A stretch of DNA of 64,000 nt from Acidobacteriota bacterium. Its GTDB lineage: Bacteria > Acidobacteriota > Blastocatellia > UBA7656. Below are positions 1-8,324 of this stretch, piece by piece (the first letter of the stretch is position 1; every line of letters starts with the position of its first letter). The notes beneath the pieces are model-generated. The model did not search any database and had not been told where the DNA came from. It saw nothing but the letters and a program-made list of their open reading frames with translations. Position numbers and translations under genes: made by a program. The DNA lies in contig JBFMDH010000038.1 in the NCBI GenBank assembly GCA_040754075.1, forward strand, positions 1-64,000, in the 5' to 3' direction.

Positions 1-178
1 AGAAAAACAGATAAAAATAGATTGGCAATTTTCCATAGAGTCTGCAAGAAGCAAATTGAACAGGCATTATGAGAAGGTCAATGCAGACAATCAGAAATAT
101 AACAAAACTTAAAAAACGGTGTACTAACCTCAAAGTAGAAGATTGAACTTCATATATCTCTTAAAGCTTGATGCACGG
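1..178. other. window edge without recognised gene
   Basis: A+T-rich sequence downstream of the leftward M20 gene. I see no convincing coding frame, RNA gene or terminator hairpin here. It may be the edge of a feature continuing to the left of the window. Confidence 0.5.
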
Positions 179-1363
179 TTATTCAAGCTCAGACACTTCC
201 CCGAAAAAATATGCCTCAAGGGTTTCGGCATAGAGCAGCGAACCGAGCAGGAGTTCGTCAATGTTGACGAATTCATTGGGCACATGCGCGAGTTTTTCGT
301 CGCCCGGATAATGCACCACCGAGGTGATACCCGCGAAAAAGAGATTTTTTGCCACCGTGTTGCCACCGAAAGTTTCATAGCGCATTGGTAAATTCAACCG
401 TTTTGCCGCCGCATCGAAACTTTGAATAATCACCGAATTTTTATCCGACAGGTGCGGCTCGGTTTCATGCAATATTTTTAAACTCAACTCGGCATCGGGC
501 GAACGATGACGCACGAGCGCCGCTTTCTCCTCAAGTTTTGCCAGAACATCGGCTTTTGCGATGCCTGCGGGCAAACGAAAATCAAGGGTGGCGCGGGCAA
601 CCGGTGGAATGGTATTGGTCGAAACGCCGCCTTGAATGGTGCCGACATTCATCGTCCAGCCATCAAATGCTTTATCGAAATTCGCGCCTAAATCGAGCGT
701 CTTGATTTCGCCAATCCATTCGGCAAGCGGCACGATGGCATTGCGTCCGAGTTCAGGCGTCGAACCGTGCGCTTGAATGCCGCGACTCTCTAACTCGACC
801 CAGAGAATGCCTTTTTCGCCATAAATCGATAAATCCATGCGCCCGCCATCGGGAATAATCGCGACATCGAATTTCAAACCGCATTCTTCAACCAGATAAA
901 TAATGCCTAACTCTGACCCCATCTCTTCATCGGCGGCGGCAATCAGATAAATGGTGCCGTCGAAATCCGGGTGTTCGGCAAGAAACGCTTTGCAGGCTGA
1001 ATAAGCGCAGGCAAACGACCCCTTATCATCGAGCGTGCCGCGTCCGAATATTTTGTCTTCGATAATCGTCGGTTCAAAAGGCGGCGTCTGCCAAAGGTCT
1101 AGCTCGCCCGGTGGCACGACATCCATATGCGACACGAAGCCGATGGATTTTTTGCCGTTGCCAAGCTTGCCAACCACATTGGTGCGCCCCGGCGCTTTTT
1201 CATAATAAGAAATTTCCATGCCGAGTTTATTCAGACACTGGGTGACTATGGCTTTGCAGAGATATTCATTACCGGGCGGATTGGTGGTATCGACGCGCAC
1301 CAGTTCACAAACGATGCGGACGATTTCTTCGCGGCTCAGGTGTCGGGCAAATTTCGATTCCAT
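179..1363 (-). CDS. M20 family metallopeptidase (ArgE/DapE/CPG2-type deacylase)
   Basis: A dinuclear-zinc deacylase or dipeptidase of the M20 family, about 394 residues, the family's usual length. The metal-ligand motifs are in order: HMDVVPPGE (first ligands and catalytic Asp), GTLDDKG (bridging Asp), DEEMGS (general-base Glu plus ligand) and a late LAHVPNE histidine. An Ig-like dimerisation insert sits between, around GIQAHGSTP. There is no signal peptide, so it is probably cytoplasmic. The open frame extends to a TTG at 1396, but the ATG at 1363 has GGAG 7 nt upstream and is preferred. The substrate cannot be read from sequence; N-acyl amino acids or short peptides are typical. It is divergent from the mglBA operon. 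Confidence 0.85.
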   Translation of the reverse strand: MESKFARHLSREEIVRIVCELVRVDTTNPPGNEYLCKAIVTQCLNKLGMEISYYEKAPGRTNVVGKLGNGKKSIGFVSHMDVVPPGELDLWQTPPFEPTIIEDKIFGRGTLDDKGSFACAYSACKAFLAEHPDFDGTIYLIAAADEEMGSELGIIYLVEECGLKFDVAIIPDGGRMDLSIYGEKGILWVELESRGIQAHGSTPELGRNAIVPLAEWIGEIKTLDLGANFDKAFDGWTMNVGTIQGGVSTNTIPPVARATLDFRLPAGIAKADVLAKLEEKAALVRHRSPDAELSLKILHETEPHLSDKNSVIIQSFDAAAKRLNLPMRYETFGGNTVAKNLFFAGITSVVHYPGDEKLAHVPNEFVNIDELLLGSLLYAETLEAYFFGEVSELE

Positions 1364-1483
1364 AGTGACGCTCCAAGAATAATTTTCGAGTGTCAAGGAT
1401 GATACCTTCCGTCACCTTGACCATCAAGAAACCCTAATAAAAATCGGGCGATTTCGCACTTATAATTTACAAAACAAAAACTG

Positions 1484-1512
1484 TTGTCAGTGGTTTGACG
1501 CTGTGTTATAAC
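1484..1512 (+). promoter_or_regulatory. sigma70-type promoter of the mglB-mglA operon
   Basis: TTGTCA (1484-1489), a 17-nt spacer and TATAAC (1507-1512) match the housekeeping consensus at 5/6 in each box. Transcription would begin near 1519 and give a leader of about 160 nt before the 1680 start. That leader contains GCAACAG and CTGTTGC in inverted orientation (about 1567-1608), so it could fold. The rest of 1364-1679 holds no gene that I can support. Confidence 0.6.
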
Positions 1513-1679
1513 GAAGCTACCCTCATTGATGCCCCTTTCAGGTCACGCATACGGGTTCTGAAATCCGCAACAGTTCATCAAGCCGGCAGTGGGGAATAAG
1601 CTGTTGCAGAGTGAATGGTTCAAGGTGACTAGAATTCCGGCAACGTCCCATTACAAATTGAAATGATTGAGGAGAAGCG

Positions 1680-2171
1680 ATGACGACTCCTGTCGTAATG
1701 TACGAAGAAGAGTACGCACTGTTAAAAACGGTTATCTCTCGTCTGTGCGTAGATGCCAATGCAAAATTTGTCTTTCTGGTTGACAAGAACGGTCAACAAA
1801 TCGCCTCATATGGCGAGATGACCGACCTCGATACCACCAGCCTTGCCAGTTTAACTGCCGGTAATGTTGCAGCCACCGATGGTCTGGCAAATTTGATTGG
1901 TGAACGCGGATTCCCCGTGCTTTCGCACGAAGGCGAAAAAGAGAATATCCATATTTCCATCGTCGCCGGTCGGGTTATTCTGGTGGTGATATTCGATGAA
2001 CGGTCGAGCCTGGGACTGGTACGTCTCAGGGTCAAGCGCGCATCGGGCGAAATGAACCAGATTTTTGAAGCCATTGACGCAAAAGTTACCCGTGAACGCG
2101 ATATGGGATTTTCGTTCGATTCGCCTTTTGCGGAAATTACCGAAGACGATATTGACGCTCTGTTTAATTAA
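1680..2171 (+). CDS. Roadblock/LC7 domain protein, MglB-like
   Basis: A small protein of 163 residues with a Roadblock/LC7 fold, as in MglB, the GTPase-activating partner of MglA. The region FVFLVDKNGQQIASYGE followed by a hydrophobic helix and strands fits this fold, and the acidic tail (ITEDDIDALFN) is typical of MglB-like proteins. The ATG at 1680 has GAGGAG about 5 nt upstream. The mglA-type GTPase follows 82 nt later on the same strand, the classic pairing for front-rear polarity control in gliding bacteria such as Myxococcus. Function is inferred from family and neighbour; what polarity serves in this organism is not shown by the sequence. Confidence 0.85.
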   Translation: MTTPVVMYEEEYALLKTVISRLCVDANAKFVFLVDKNGQQIASYGEMTDLDTTSLASLTAGNVAATDGLANLIGERGFPVLSHEGEKENIHISIVAGRVILVVIFDERSSLGLVRLRVKRASGEMNQIFEAIDAKVTRERDMGFSFDSPFAEITEDDIDALFN

Positions 2172-2253
2172 ACCCGTAACCCTCAGCCCACAAAGGTTCG
2201 TTGCCCCTGTAGCAAAGAATACTGATAGTGAATAGAGAATAAGGAATACAGCC

Positions 2254-2847
2254 GTGACGTTCATCAATTACGCATCGCGAGAAATCAACTGCAAAATTGT
2301 CTACTATGGTCCCGGGTTAGGCGGCAAAACGACCAACCTGCAATACATTTATGATTCGACCGCCGCCCAATCCAAAGGCAAACTCATCAGCCTGGCTACT
2401 GAAACCGACCGCACATTATTTTTCGACTTCTTACCGCTCGACCTCGGCACCGTGCGCGGTTTTAAAACCCGTTTTCATTTATACACCGTTCCCGGACAAG
2501 TGTTTTATGACGCCAGCCGCAAGCTCATCCTCAAAGGGGTTGATGGCGTGGTCTTTGTTGCCGATTCGCAACGCGAACGCATGGATGCGAATATCGAATC
2601 GCTCTATAACCTCGATGAAAACCTCAAACAACACGGCTACGATTTAATGAAGGTTCCTTATGTGTTGCAATTCAACAAACGCGACCTCGCGAATGCAGTG
2701 ACTTATGATGAACTCAGAAAAGAATTGTTACGCAAAGACGAACCGATTTTTGAAGCGGTAGCCAATAAAGGCGTGGGGGTTTTTGACACCTTGAAGGCGG
2801 TTGCTAAACAGGTGTTGATGGAACTCAGAAAAGGTAGCGCCGGTTAA
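2254..2847 (+). CDS. mglA: MglA-type small Ras-like GTPase
   Basis: A Ras-like GTPase of 197 residues that cycles between GTP- and GDP-bound forms and, in Myxococcus, sets cell polarity for motility. The P-loop GPGLGGKTT is at residues 19-27. TVPGQVFY replaces the usual DxxG switch II, a hallmark of the MglA family, and FNKRD gives the NKxD base-recognition motif. It starts at a GTG. The MglB-like gene lies just upstream and probably shares its promoter. An intrinsic terminator follows at 2918, so this looks like a two-gene operon. Family assignment is firm; the role in motility versus other polar processes is open. Confidence 0.92.
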   Translation: MTFINYASREINCKIVYYGPGLGGKTTNLQYIYDSTAAQSKGKLISLATETDRTLFFDFLPLDLGTVRGFKTRFHLYTVPGQVFYDASRKLILKGVDGVVFVADSQRERMDANIESLYNLDENLKQHGYDLMKVPYVLQFNKRDLANAVTYDELRKELLRKDEPIFEAVANKGVGVFDTLKAVAKQVLMELRKGSAG

Positions 2848-2917
2848 TCACTGCAACTTCATCAATGTGGATAAATCCGGCAGGCATTGGTAAGAGAATA
2901 TTTTTCAATTTGCTTAG

Positions 2918-2945
2918 AGGCGGTCTTGAGCCGCCTTTAATTTTT
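2918..2945 (+). terminator. intrinsic terminator after mglA
   Basis: AGGCGG (2918-2923) pairs with CCGCCT (2931-2936) across a 7-nt loop and is followed by TTAATTTTT. It sits between the convergent mglA and acyl carrier protein genes. Confidence 0.65.
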
Positions 2946-2963
2946 CGGCGAGTTGAATGTTGG

Positions 2964-3233
2964 TTAATTGCGCACTGACAAGTGATCGTTGACGCCTCTG
3001 ACGATGTCACCGACGGTCAGGAAATTGGGAATCGCTTCATCGGGAATTTTTATTTTAAAGGCGTCTTCCAGACGTAAGGCGATATTGAGCGCATCGAGTG
3101 AATCGGCACCCAAATCTTTCATAATATGAGTGGTCGGTTCCAGTTTGCTTCGATCAACACGCAATTCGGCAACGATAATTTCCTTCACAGTCTCCTCAAT
3201 CGCAGCAACGCTTTCTGTAGCCTCTCTGGTCAT
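2964..3233 (-). CDS. Acyl carrier protein
   Basis: An 89-residue acyl carrier protein. The phosphopantetheine attachment serine lies in GADSLDAL, with the acidic helix II typical of ACPs (IALRLEDAFKIKIPDE). It carries acyl intermediates as thioesters for the ketoacyl synthase encoded 46 nt upstream. The open frame runs on to 3389, but that extension overlaps the synthase gene, so the ATG at 3233 is chosen; AAGGA lies about 11 nt upstream. It is the last gene of the leftward ACP / KAS / oxoamine synthase group. The association suggests a specialised ACP, not the main acpP, but this cannot be settled without the rest of the genome. Confidence 0.9.
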   Translation of the reverse strand: MTREATESVAAIEETVKEIIVAELRVDRSKLEPTTHIMKDLGADSLDALNIALRLEDAFKIKIPDEAIPNFLTVGDIVRGVNDHLSVRN

Positions 3234-3279
3234 CTTTCGGTTTTTCCTTAATTGATTAAATTTGACAGCGATATATTGC

Positions 3280-4524
3280 CTATGAAGTGTACGCTCGCGC
3301 AACAAGAACTGCGTTATTGCCGCCAAAACCGAACGAGTTCGATATGGCGGTGCGCTTCCCTGCTCTCTGAAGCATCGGTCTTGCCCCATCCGTCACATAA
3401 TCCAAATCACATTGCGGGTCGCGTTCTTCAAAATTTATCGTTGGCGGCACCATTTGCTCTTTTACCGCGAGCGCCGTAGCGATGAATTCGACTGCCCCCG
3501 AGGCGCCCATCGAATGACCGAGCATGGATTTAATCGAACTGATGGGAATCTCATAAGCCCGGCTGCCAAATACGCGCTTGATGGCTTCGGTTTCCGAAGC
3601 ATCATTCAATTTTGTCGCCGTGCCATGGGCGTTGATGTAATCAATTTCGGCAGCACTGACCTGGGCATCCTGCAAGGCTTTCAATATCGCCTGGGCTTCG
3701 CCTTCCGGGTCAGGGAAAGTGATGTGCGCAGCATCTGCGGTTGAGCCGTAACCGAGCACTTCTGCGAAAATCGTCGCGCCGCGCTCAAGCGCATCGTCCA
3801 AACTTTCCAAAACCACGATGCCCGCGGCTTCGCCTAAAACGAATCCGTCACGCGTGGCGCTAAACGGGCGACAGGCGCGTTCAGGCGTTTCATTTTGCGT
3901 CGATAACACCCGCATATCTTTCCAGGCGTCCATCACCGACGGAATGACCGGCGCATCCGCTCCGCCGCAAATCATGCGCTCGGCCTGCCCATAACGAATC
4001 ATATGCGCGGCGATGCCGATGGCGTTAGCGCCCGACGAACAGGCAGTCGTCACCGTAATATTGGGACCGCGCATTTTGAAGCGCATCGAAATATTGGCTG
4101 CCGAAGCGTTATACATGGATTTCGGAATCGCGATGGCTGAACGTTTGCTGCGCTCATTCAATAAAAATGCCTGATAAAAATCTTCGATGGAGCTTTGCCC
4201 GCCAAACCCGGTTCCCAAAATCACCCCGGTAGCGTAATTGTTAATCTGTTCTTCAGTGAGCCTGGCTTCGCAAAGCGCCAGTTTGGTGGCGACGATAGAC
4301 ATCTGCGAAACCCGGTCGAGGCGCGACATTTCGCGTTCATCAAAAAAATCCGCAGGCTTGAAATCGCGACACACCGCCGCGATGCTGGTTTTAAGATTCG
4401 CGGTATCGAATGCTTCAATACGCGAAATCCCGCTACGCCCCATAGTGAGTGCCGACCAGAAATTTTCGCGACCGACACCAATCGGCGAAACGATTCCAAT
4501 GCCTGTTACAACAACTCTTTTCAT
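3280..4524 (-). CDS. fabF: beta-ketoacyl-ACP synthase, FabF type
   Basis: A thiolase-fold condensing enzyme of 414 residues that joins an acyl primer to malonyl-ACP. The catalytic triad is intact: Cys162 in TACSSG, His in NAHGTAT and His in GHSMGASG. Length and the FGFGG C-terminal motif match FabF (KASII). It is followed by an ACP gene and preceded, across an 88-nt gap that contains a repeat hairpin, by an alpha-oxoamine synthase, all read leftwards. A housekeeping fatty-acid role is possible, but the neighbours hint that it may elongate an acyl chain passed to the PLP enzyme. Confidence 0.9.
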   Translation of the reverse strand: MKRVVVTGIGIVSPIGVGRENFWSALTMGRSGISRIEAFDTANLKTSIAAVCRDFKPADFFDEREMSRLDRVSQMSIVATKLALCEARLTEEQINNYATGVILGTGFGGQSSIEDFYQAFLLNERSKRSAIAIPKSMYNASAANISMRFKMRGPNITVTTACSSGANAIGIAAHMIRYGQAERMICGGADAPVIPSVMDAWKDMRVLSTQNETPERACRPFSATRDGFVLGEAAGIVVLESLDDALERGATIFAEVLGYGSTADAAHITFPDPEGEAQAILKALQDAQVSAAEIDYINAHGTATKLNDASETEAIKRVFGSRAYEIPISSIKSMLGHSMGASGAVEFIATALAVKEQMVPPTINFEERDPQCDLDYVTDGARPMLQRAGKRTAISNSFGFGGNNAVLVARAYTS

Positions 4525-4528
4525 ATGT

Positions 4529-4610
4529 GTCTGGAGTCTGGAGCCTGGAGTCTGGAGTCAAAAGCCAGCTAACCGTTCTGACTCCAGACTCCAGGCTCCA
4601 GACACTCGAC
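4529..4610. repeat. heptad-repeat inverted pair (GGAGTCT family)
   Basis: Two arms built from imperfect 7-nt units. The left arm runs as TGTCTGG, AGTCTGG, AGCCTGG, AGTCTGG. The right arm is its reverse complement. A perfect 25-bp inverted repeat (4536-4560 with 4579-4603) encloses an 18-nt loop. It occupies the gap between the oxoamine synthase and ketoacyl synthase genes and could attenuate transcription. A single related arm occurs at 55361. Confidence 0.9.
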
Positions 4611-4612
4611 TC

Positions 4613-5830
4613 TTATTGAATGACTCCTAATTTCTTGCCTACCCGATGCATTGCCGCAAATAATTGTTCCGCCTGTTCATCTGTATGCGTCGCCATACAA
4701 CTGATTCTGATTAAGCCATGCGTCACGGCAGGAGGCAACACGGGATTGGTATAGATATTTTCTTCGTTCAGTAAATCGAGAAAGAAACGGCAAACCAGCG
4801 ATTCATCGCCCAGCACCACAGGAATAATCGGGGTATTGCCTTCTAACAGTTTAAAACCGAGGCGGGTAAATTCTCTGCGAATTTTATCGCCCATCGCCTT
4901 GACCCCCTCGCGGCGTTCGGGTTCGCGTCTAATGATTTCAATAGCTTTTAAAACTGCCGCGGCATTGGCAGGCGCAAGTGACGCCGAATAAACGAATGCC
5001 CGGCTGTGATGCTTAATAAATTCGATGACTTCGCGTTTGGCAGCCACGAAGCCGCCTATCGAGGCAAAGGATTTTGAAAAGGTTCCCATCACAATATCAA
5101 CCCGGTCTTCGACGCCGAAATGTTCGGCGGCTCCCCGACCATGTGCCCCCAACACCCCGATACCATGCGCTTCATCAACATAAACCCGCGCGCCATATTT
5201 CGTCGCCAGACTGACGATGTCGTGCAAATTGGCGATGTCACCTTCCATTGAAAAAACACCGTCCACAACAATTAAACGCCCTTCGTCGGGCGCGAGGCTT
5301 GCCAGGATATTTTCCAAATCCTCCATATCGTTGTGGCGGAATCTGAGAGTCCTGGCAAACGAGGCAAGGCATCCGTCAAGCAATGATGCGTGAATATTGC
5401 GGTCGGCAACAATCACATCGCCGCGCCCGGTAATGCTGGAAATCGCGCCCAGATTGGTTTGAAACCCGGTGCCAAAAACCAGCGCCGCTTCACGATTCAT
5501 AAATTGCGCGAGCTGTTCTTCGAGTTCGACGTGAAGATTCATCGTGCCATTGAGCATACGCGAACCCGAACAACCGGTGCCGTATTTTTCTATCGCTTCA
5601 CGGGCAGCAGCTTTCACTTCCGGGTGGGTGGTCAAGCCGAGATAGTTATTCGAGCCAAACATCATAATGCGGCGTTCGCCCATCATGACCTCGGCATTGC
5701 CCGAATCCGAACCGCTGGTAAATTCCGTGAAGTAAGGATACAACCCGACCTCCCGGAACTCATCTGGCTTGGTATAGCTTATGGCTTTTTCAAAAACATC
5801 TTTCACGCCTATGCGCGCCTGTCGCTGCAT
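4613..5830 (-). CDS. PLP-dependent alpha-oxoamine synthase, serine palmitoyltransferase-like
   Basis: A fold-type I PLP enzyme of 405 residues in the alpha-oxoamine synthase family, which condenses an amino acid with an acyl-CoA or acyl-ACP with loss of CO2 (serine palmitoyltransferase, KBL, BioF, HemA). The Schiff-base lysine is K253 in GTFSKSFASIGG, and DEAHGIGVLG (219-228) binds the cofactor. The TFSKS context resembles bacterial serine palmitoyltransferases more than BioF or KBL, whose motif is nearer GTLGKA. Start: ATG with GAGAGG about 8 nt upstream. The adjacent ACP and KAS genes recall bacterial sphingolipid loci where an ACP accompanies spt. Substrate is inferred, not proven. Confidence 0.8.
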   Translation of the reverse strand: MQRQARIGVKDVFEKAISYTKPDEFREVGLYPYFTEFTSGSDSGNAEVMMGERRIMMFGSNNYLGLTTHPEVKAAAREAIEKYGTGCSGSRMLNGTMNLHVELEEQLAQFMNREAALVFGTGFQTNLGAISSITGRGDVIVADRNIHASLLDGCLASFARTLRFRHNDMEDLENILASLAPDEGRLIVVDGVFSMEGDIANLHDIVSLATKYGARVYVDEAHGIGVLGAHGRGAAEHFGVEDRVDIVMGTFSKSFASIGGFVAAKREVIEFIKHHSRAFVYSASLAPANAAAVLKAIEIIRREPERREGVKAMGDKIRREFTRLGFKLLEGNTPIIPVVLGDESLVCRFFLDLLNEENIYTNPVLPPAVTHGLIRISCMATHTDEQAEQLFAAMHRVGKKLGVIQ

Positions 5831-5912
5831 AAAGCACGTCCTCTCTCGCTTAAAAGTTATTCTCTTCCATGTATGATCGAAGGGCTACACAAAGATTCTT
5901 TCGAGTCGCTGC

Positions 5913-5940
5913 ATTATAACGAAAAATCGCGACACGGCAA
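5913..5940 (-). promoter_or_regulatory. candidate promoter of the oxoamine synthase group
   Basis: On the minus strand, TTGCCG (5940-5935), a 16-nt spacer and a perfect TATAAT (5918-5913) lie about 83 nt before the 5830 start. The -10 is strong and the -35 weak (3/6). Confidence 0.4.
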
Positions 5941-6037
5941 AACAAATCGCAATAGCCAAAAGTTCAACCAAACGCCATGAAAGCGTCGCGCGCTGCGCAG
6001 AAAAACCCGCATCAACCTCTGCTCACTGGCGCAAACT

Positions 6038-7186
6038 CTACTGCGCCATCCTTTCCAACGCTTCAACCGCGAGTGAATTAAATTGCTGGCGCGCCTGCTT
6101 CATGCCTAAATCGCGCACTTGCGGATGTACGCGATTGGTGAGCAAGACAAAAACCCGCTTGCGCTCGCCATCAAGCCATACGCTGGTTCCGGTAAAACCG
6201 TTATGCCCGAAAGCTTCGGGCGGCAGCCGCTTTCCCGCCGAACAATCCGAAGTTGAAGCCAGCATCCAACCCAGTGAACGGTCATTGCTGCCGCCGGGTG
6301 AATAGTTGGTTGAAAAATACTTAAGGGATTCGCTTTTTAATAATTGGCTACCCGGAAGAAATTGATTGGCAATCACCCATACTTCACGCGCCGTTGAAAA
6401 CAGTCCGGCGTGTCCCGCAACGCCATCCATGAAATACGCATTGCCGTCATGCGCTTCGCCCCAGATGAGTTGTTTTCGCTTGAGCGGTTGCGGCGATTTT
6501 TCAATCAAGGTTTTATCCGGCAACCGACAGAGGAATTTCTCGGCTTTGACGGTGGCGCGCTCATGCATTTGTCCGAGTTCGGTTGCGGCAATTTGCGATT
6601 TGAGTTCAGGCGGCGGATGAAACCTGGTGCGCCGCAGATTGAGCGGCTCAAAAATTTCTCTGTGGGCAATGACGTCAAGTCTCGCGCCCGCGACACGCTC
6701 CAGGACAAATCCGAGCAGAATGAAGTTCAAATCGCTGTAAACGGCTACCGGAGCCGATTTCGTGTCACGCGCAGCATGCGAGATTGCCGCGACCACATCG
6801 TTTCGACTTCGCGCTTCCAGATACAGGGGTCGCCACTTCTCAAGTCCCGATGTATGGGTGAGCAATTCTTGAAGCGTCATCGCCTGTTTATCGGTGCCAA
6901 GCAATTCTTCAAGGTAGCGGCTCGCCTCGGCGTGTAAATCGAGCAAGCCGCGTTCTGAAAATTTGACCGTCAGTAAGGTGGTCACCAGCGGTTTGGTAAG
7001 CGATGCCAGATCGTAAATCGTCTCAGTGGTTGCGGCAATTCGTTCAGGCGTCAGTACGGCAAACCCCAGCGCCGCATCTTCGATTATCTTACCGCGTTCA
7101 CCAATGACAAATTGTGCGCCGGGAAAAGTGCCGCGCGCGATTTCGCTTTTTAGGAATGCGTGGATTTTTGCGAAAGACTGATTCAC
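6038..7186 (-). CDS. Serine hydrolase, class C beta-lactamase fold
   Basis: A 382-residue serine hydrolase of the beta-lactamase / penicillin-binding-protein-like esterase family. The nucleophile motif SLTK is at residues 62-65, a YSD motif near residue 150 takes the place of YxN, and HNGFTG near the C-terminus matches the third active-site element. No signal peptide is visible, so it is likely cytoplasmic and more probably an esterase or D-aminopeptidase than a periplasmic lactamase. It starts at a GTG that overlaps the stop codon of the upstream RNA methylase by 4 nt (GTGA), so the two are translationally coupled. The substrate is unknown. Confidence 0.82.
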   Translation of the reverse strand: MNQSFAKIHAFLKSEIARGTFPGAQFVIGERGKIIEDAALGFAVLTPERIAATTETIYDLASLTKPLVTTLLTVKFSERGLLDLHAEASRYLEELLGTDKQAMTLQELLTHTSGLEKWRPLYLEARSRNDVVAAISHAARDTKSAPVAVYSDLNFILLGFVLERVAGARLDVIAHREIFEPLNLRRTRFHPPPELKSQIAATELGQMHERATVKAEKFLCRLPDKTLIEKSPQPLKRKQLIWGEAHDGNAYFMDGVAGHAGLFSTAREVWVIANQFLPGSQLLKSESLKYFSTNYSPGGSNDRSLGWMLASTSDCSAGKRLPPEAFGHNGFTGTSVWLDGERKRVFVLLTNRVHPQVRDLGMKQARQQFNSLAVEALERMAQ

Positions 7187-8058
7187 GGTTTTTGGGAAAT
7201 TTCCTGATTTTTCGATTTAAAAGTGAACTGGCGCTGGCGCGCCGCTTCATAAAGCAGAACCGTGGCGGCAGCGGCAACATTAAGCGATTCGATGCCTTCC
7301 GCCATCGGGATGTGAGCGAAAACATCTGCCTCGGTGAACAGCTCTTCGGATACGCCGCTCGCTTCGCGACCTAAAACAAAAGCCGAAGGTGTAGTGAAAT
7401 CAACCTCCGTATAAATTAAAACCGGCTGTGCTTTCGTGACATCTTCGAGCAGGGGTTTAGATTTAGGTTGAGCGCGCGTCGCCACGATTTTCACGCCCCG
7501 CGCTTTACAGGTTGAAATAATCTCTTCGCGCGCAGCGCCGGTCACGATAGGCAACCGAAAAACCGAACCCATCGACGCGCGCAGGGCTTTCAGATTGAAC
7601 GGGTCAACGGTCTGACGTGTGGTGACAATGCCGCTTGCCCCTGCGGCTTCGGCGGTGCGAATCATGGTTCCCATATTGCCCGGGTCTTGCAAGCCATCAG
7701 CAATAATGATGAGCGAGTTGTCAGCAAACACATCATTCAATTCAAAGTACGGGCGAGAAACAATGGCGACAATGCCTTGCGGGGTTTCGGTGTCAGCCAT
7801 GTGTTCGAGAATCGGTTGTGGCACCAGCGCCGCGCGACAACGAACATTGAGTAATTCATCCTGCAAATCGCGCCCGCGTTCGCTGCTCTCAAGCGCCAGG
7901 GAATAGGCAACGCTTTCAAAATGCGCACCGGCGCGGATGGCGTCTTCGACTAAACGGATACCTTCGATGAAAAGTAAGTGGCGTTCATTGCCGGCGCGCA
8001 CCTGACGAAAGCGTTTCACCAGGGGATTTTGTTTGCTTGTAATTCTTTCGATTAACAT
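7183..8058 (-). CDS. TrmH/SpoU family RNA 2'-O-methyltransferase
   Basis: A SPOUT-class methyltransferase of 291 residues that uses S-adenosylmethionine to methylate ribose 2'-OH of rRNA or tRNA. The three SpoU motifs are present: QDPGNMGTMIRTAEAAGASG, VLGREASGVSEEL and IPMAEGIESLNVAAAATVLL. An N-terminal substrate-binding domain (residues 1-100) with KQNPLVKRF is typical of 23S rRNA methylases of the TsnR/RlmB type. The start ATG lacks a clear Shine-Dalgarno. It is the first gene of a two-gene leftward operon with the serine hydrolase. The target nucleotide is not predictable from this sequence. Confidence 0.9.
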   Translation of the reverse strand: MLIERITSKQNPLVKRFRQVRAGNERHLLFIEGIRLVEDAIRAGAHFESVAYSLALESSERGRDLQDELLNVRCRAALVPQPILEHMADTETPQGIVAIVSRPYFELNDVFADNSLIIIADGLQDPGNMGTMIRTAEAAGASGIVTTRQTVDPFNLKALRASMGSVFRLPIVTGAAREEIISTCKARGVKIVATRAQPKSKPLLEDVTKAQPVLIYTEVDFTTPSAFVLGREASGVSEELFTEADVFAHIPMAEGIESLNVAAAATVLLYEAARQRQFTFKSKNQEISQKP

Positions 8059-8324
8059 CTTGTCATCAGGTTATTGAGTTAACCAATTCGCACTATAGCA
8101 CAAGCACAACTAAAGCAAATGGTCAGCCACTGGGCTTGTCATATTTTTTTCTATGCGCCGTCATTTCCGCGCCTGTAAGGATGCGTTATCATCAAATCGA
8201 TGAAGATTTTTCATAGAAAAATCGCGGCAACATCGCTTGACAATAATTTTCAGCGGGGTATTGTTATCCACTTGATTAGATTCTTGCCAACGAATTCATT
8301 TAATTTCCCGAATGAATTCGCGTC

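Noticed and set aside
5390-5980. Plus-strand open frame of 196 codons opposite the oxoamine synthase
   Set aside because: It overlaps a well-supported minus-strand gene almost completely and has low-complexity, His/Arg/Phe-rich translation.
8237-8267. TTGACA with possible TGTTAT as a promoter for the APC permease
   Set aside because: The spacer would be 19 nt and closer hexamers are poor; not enough support to list.
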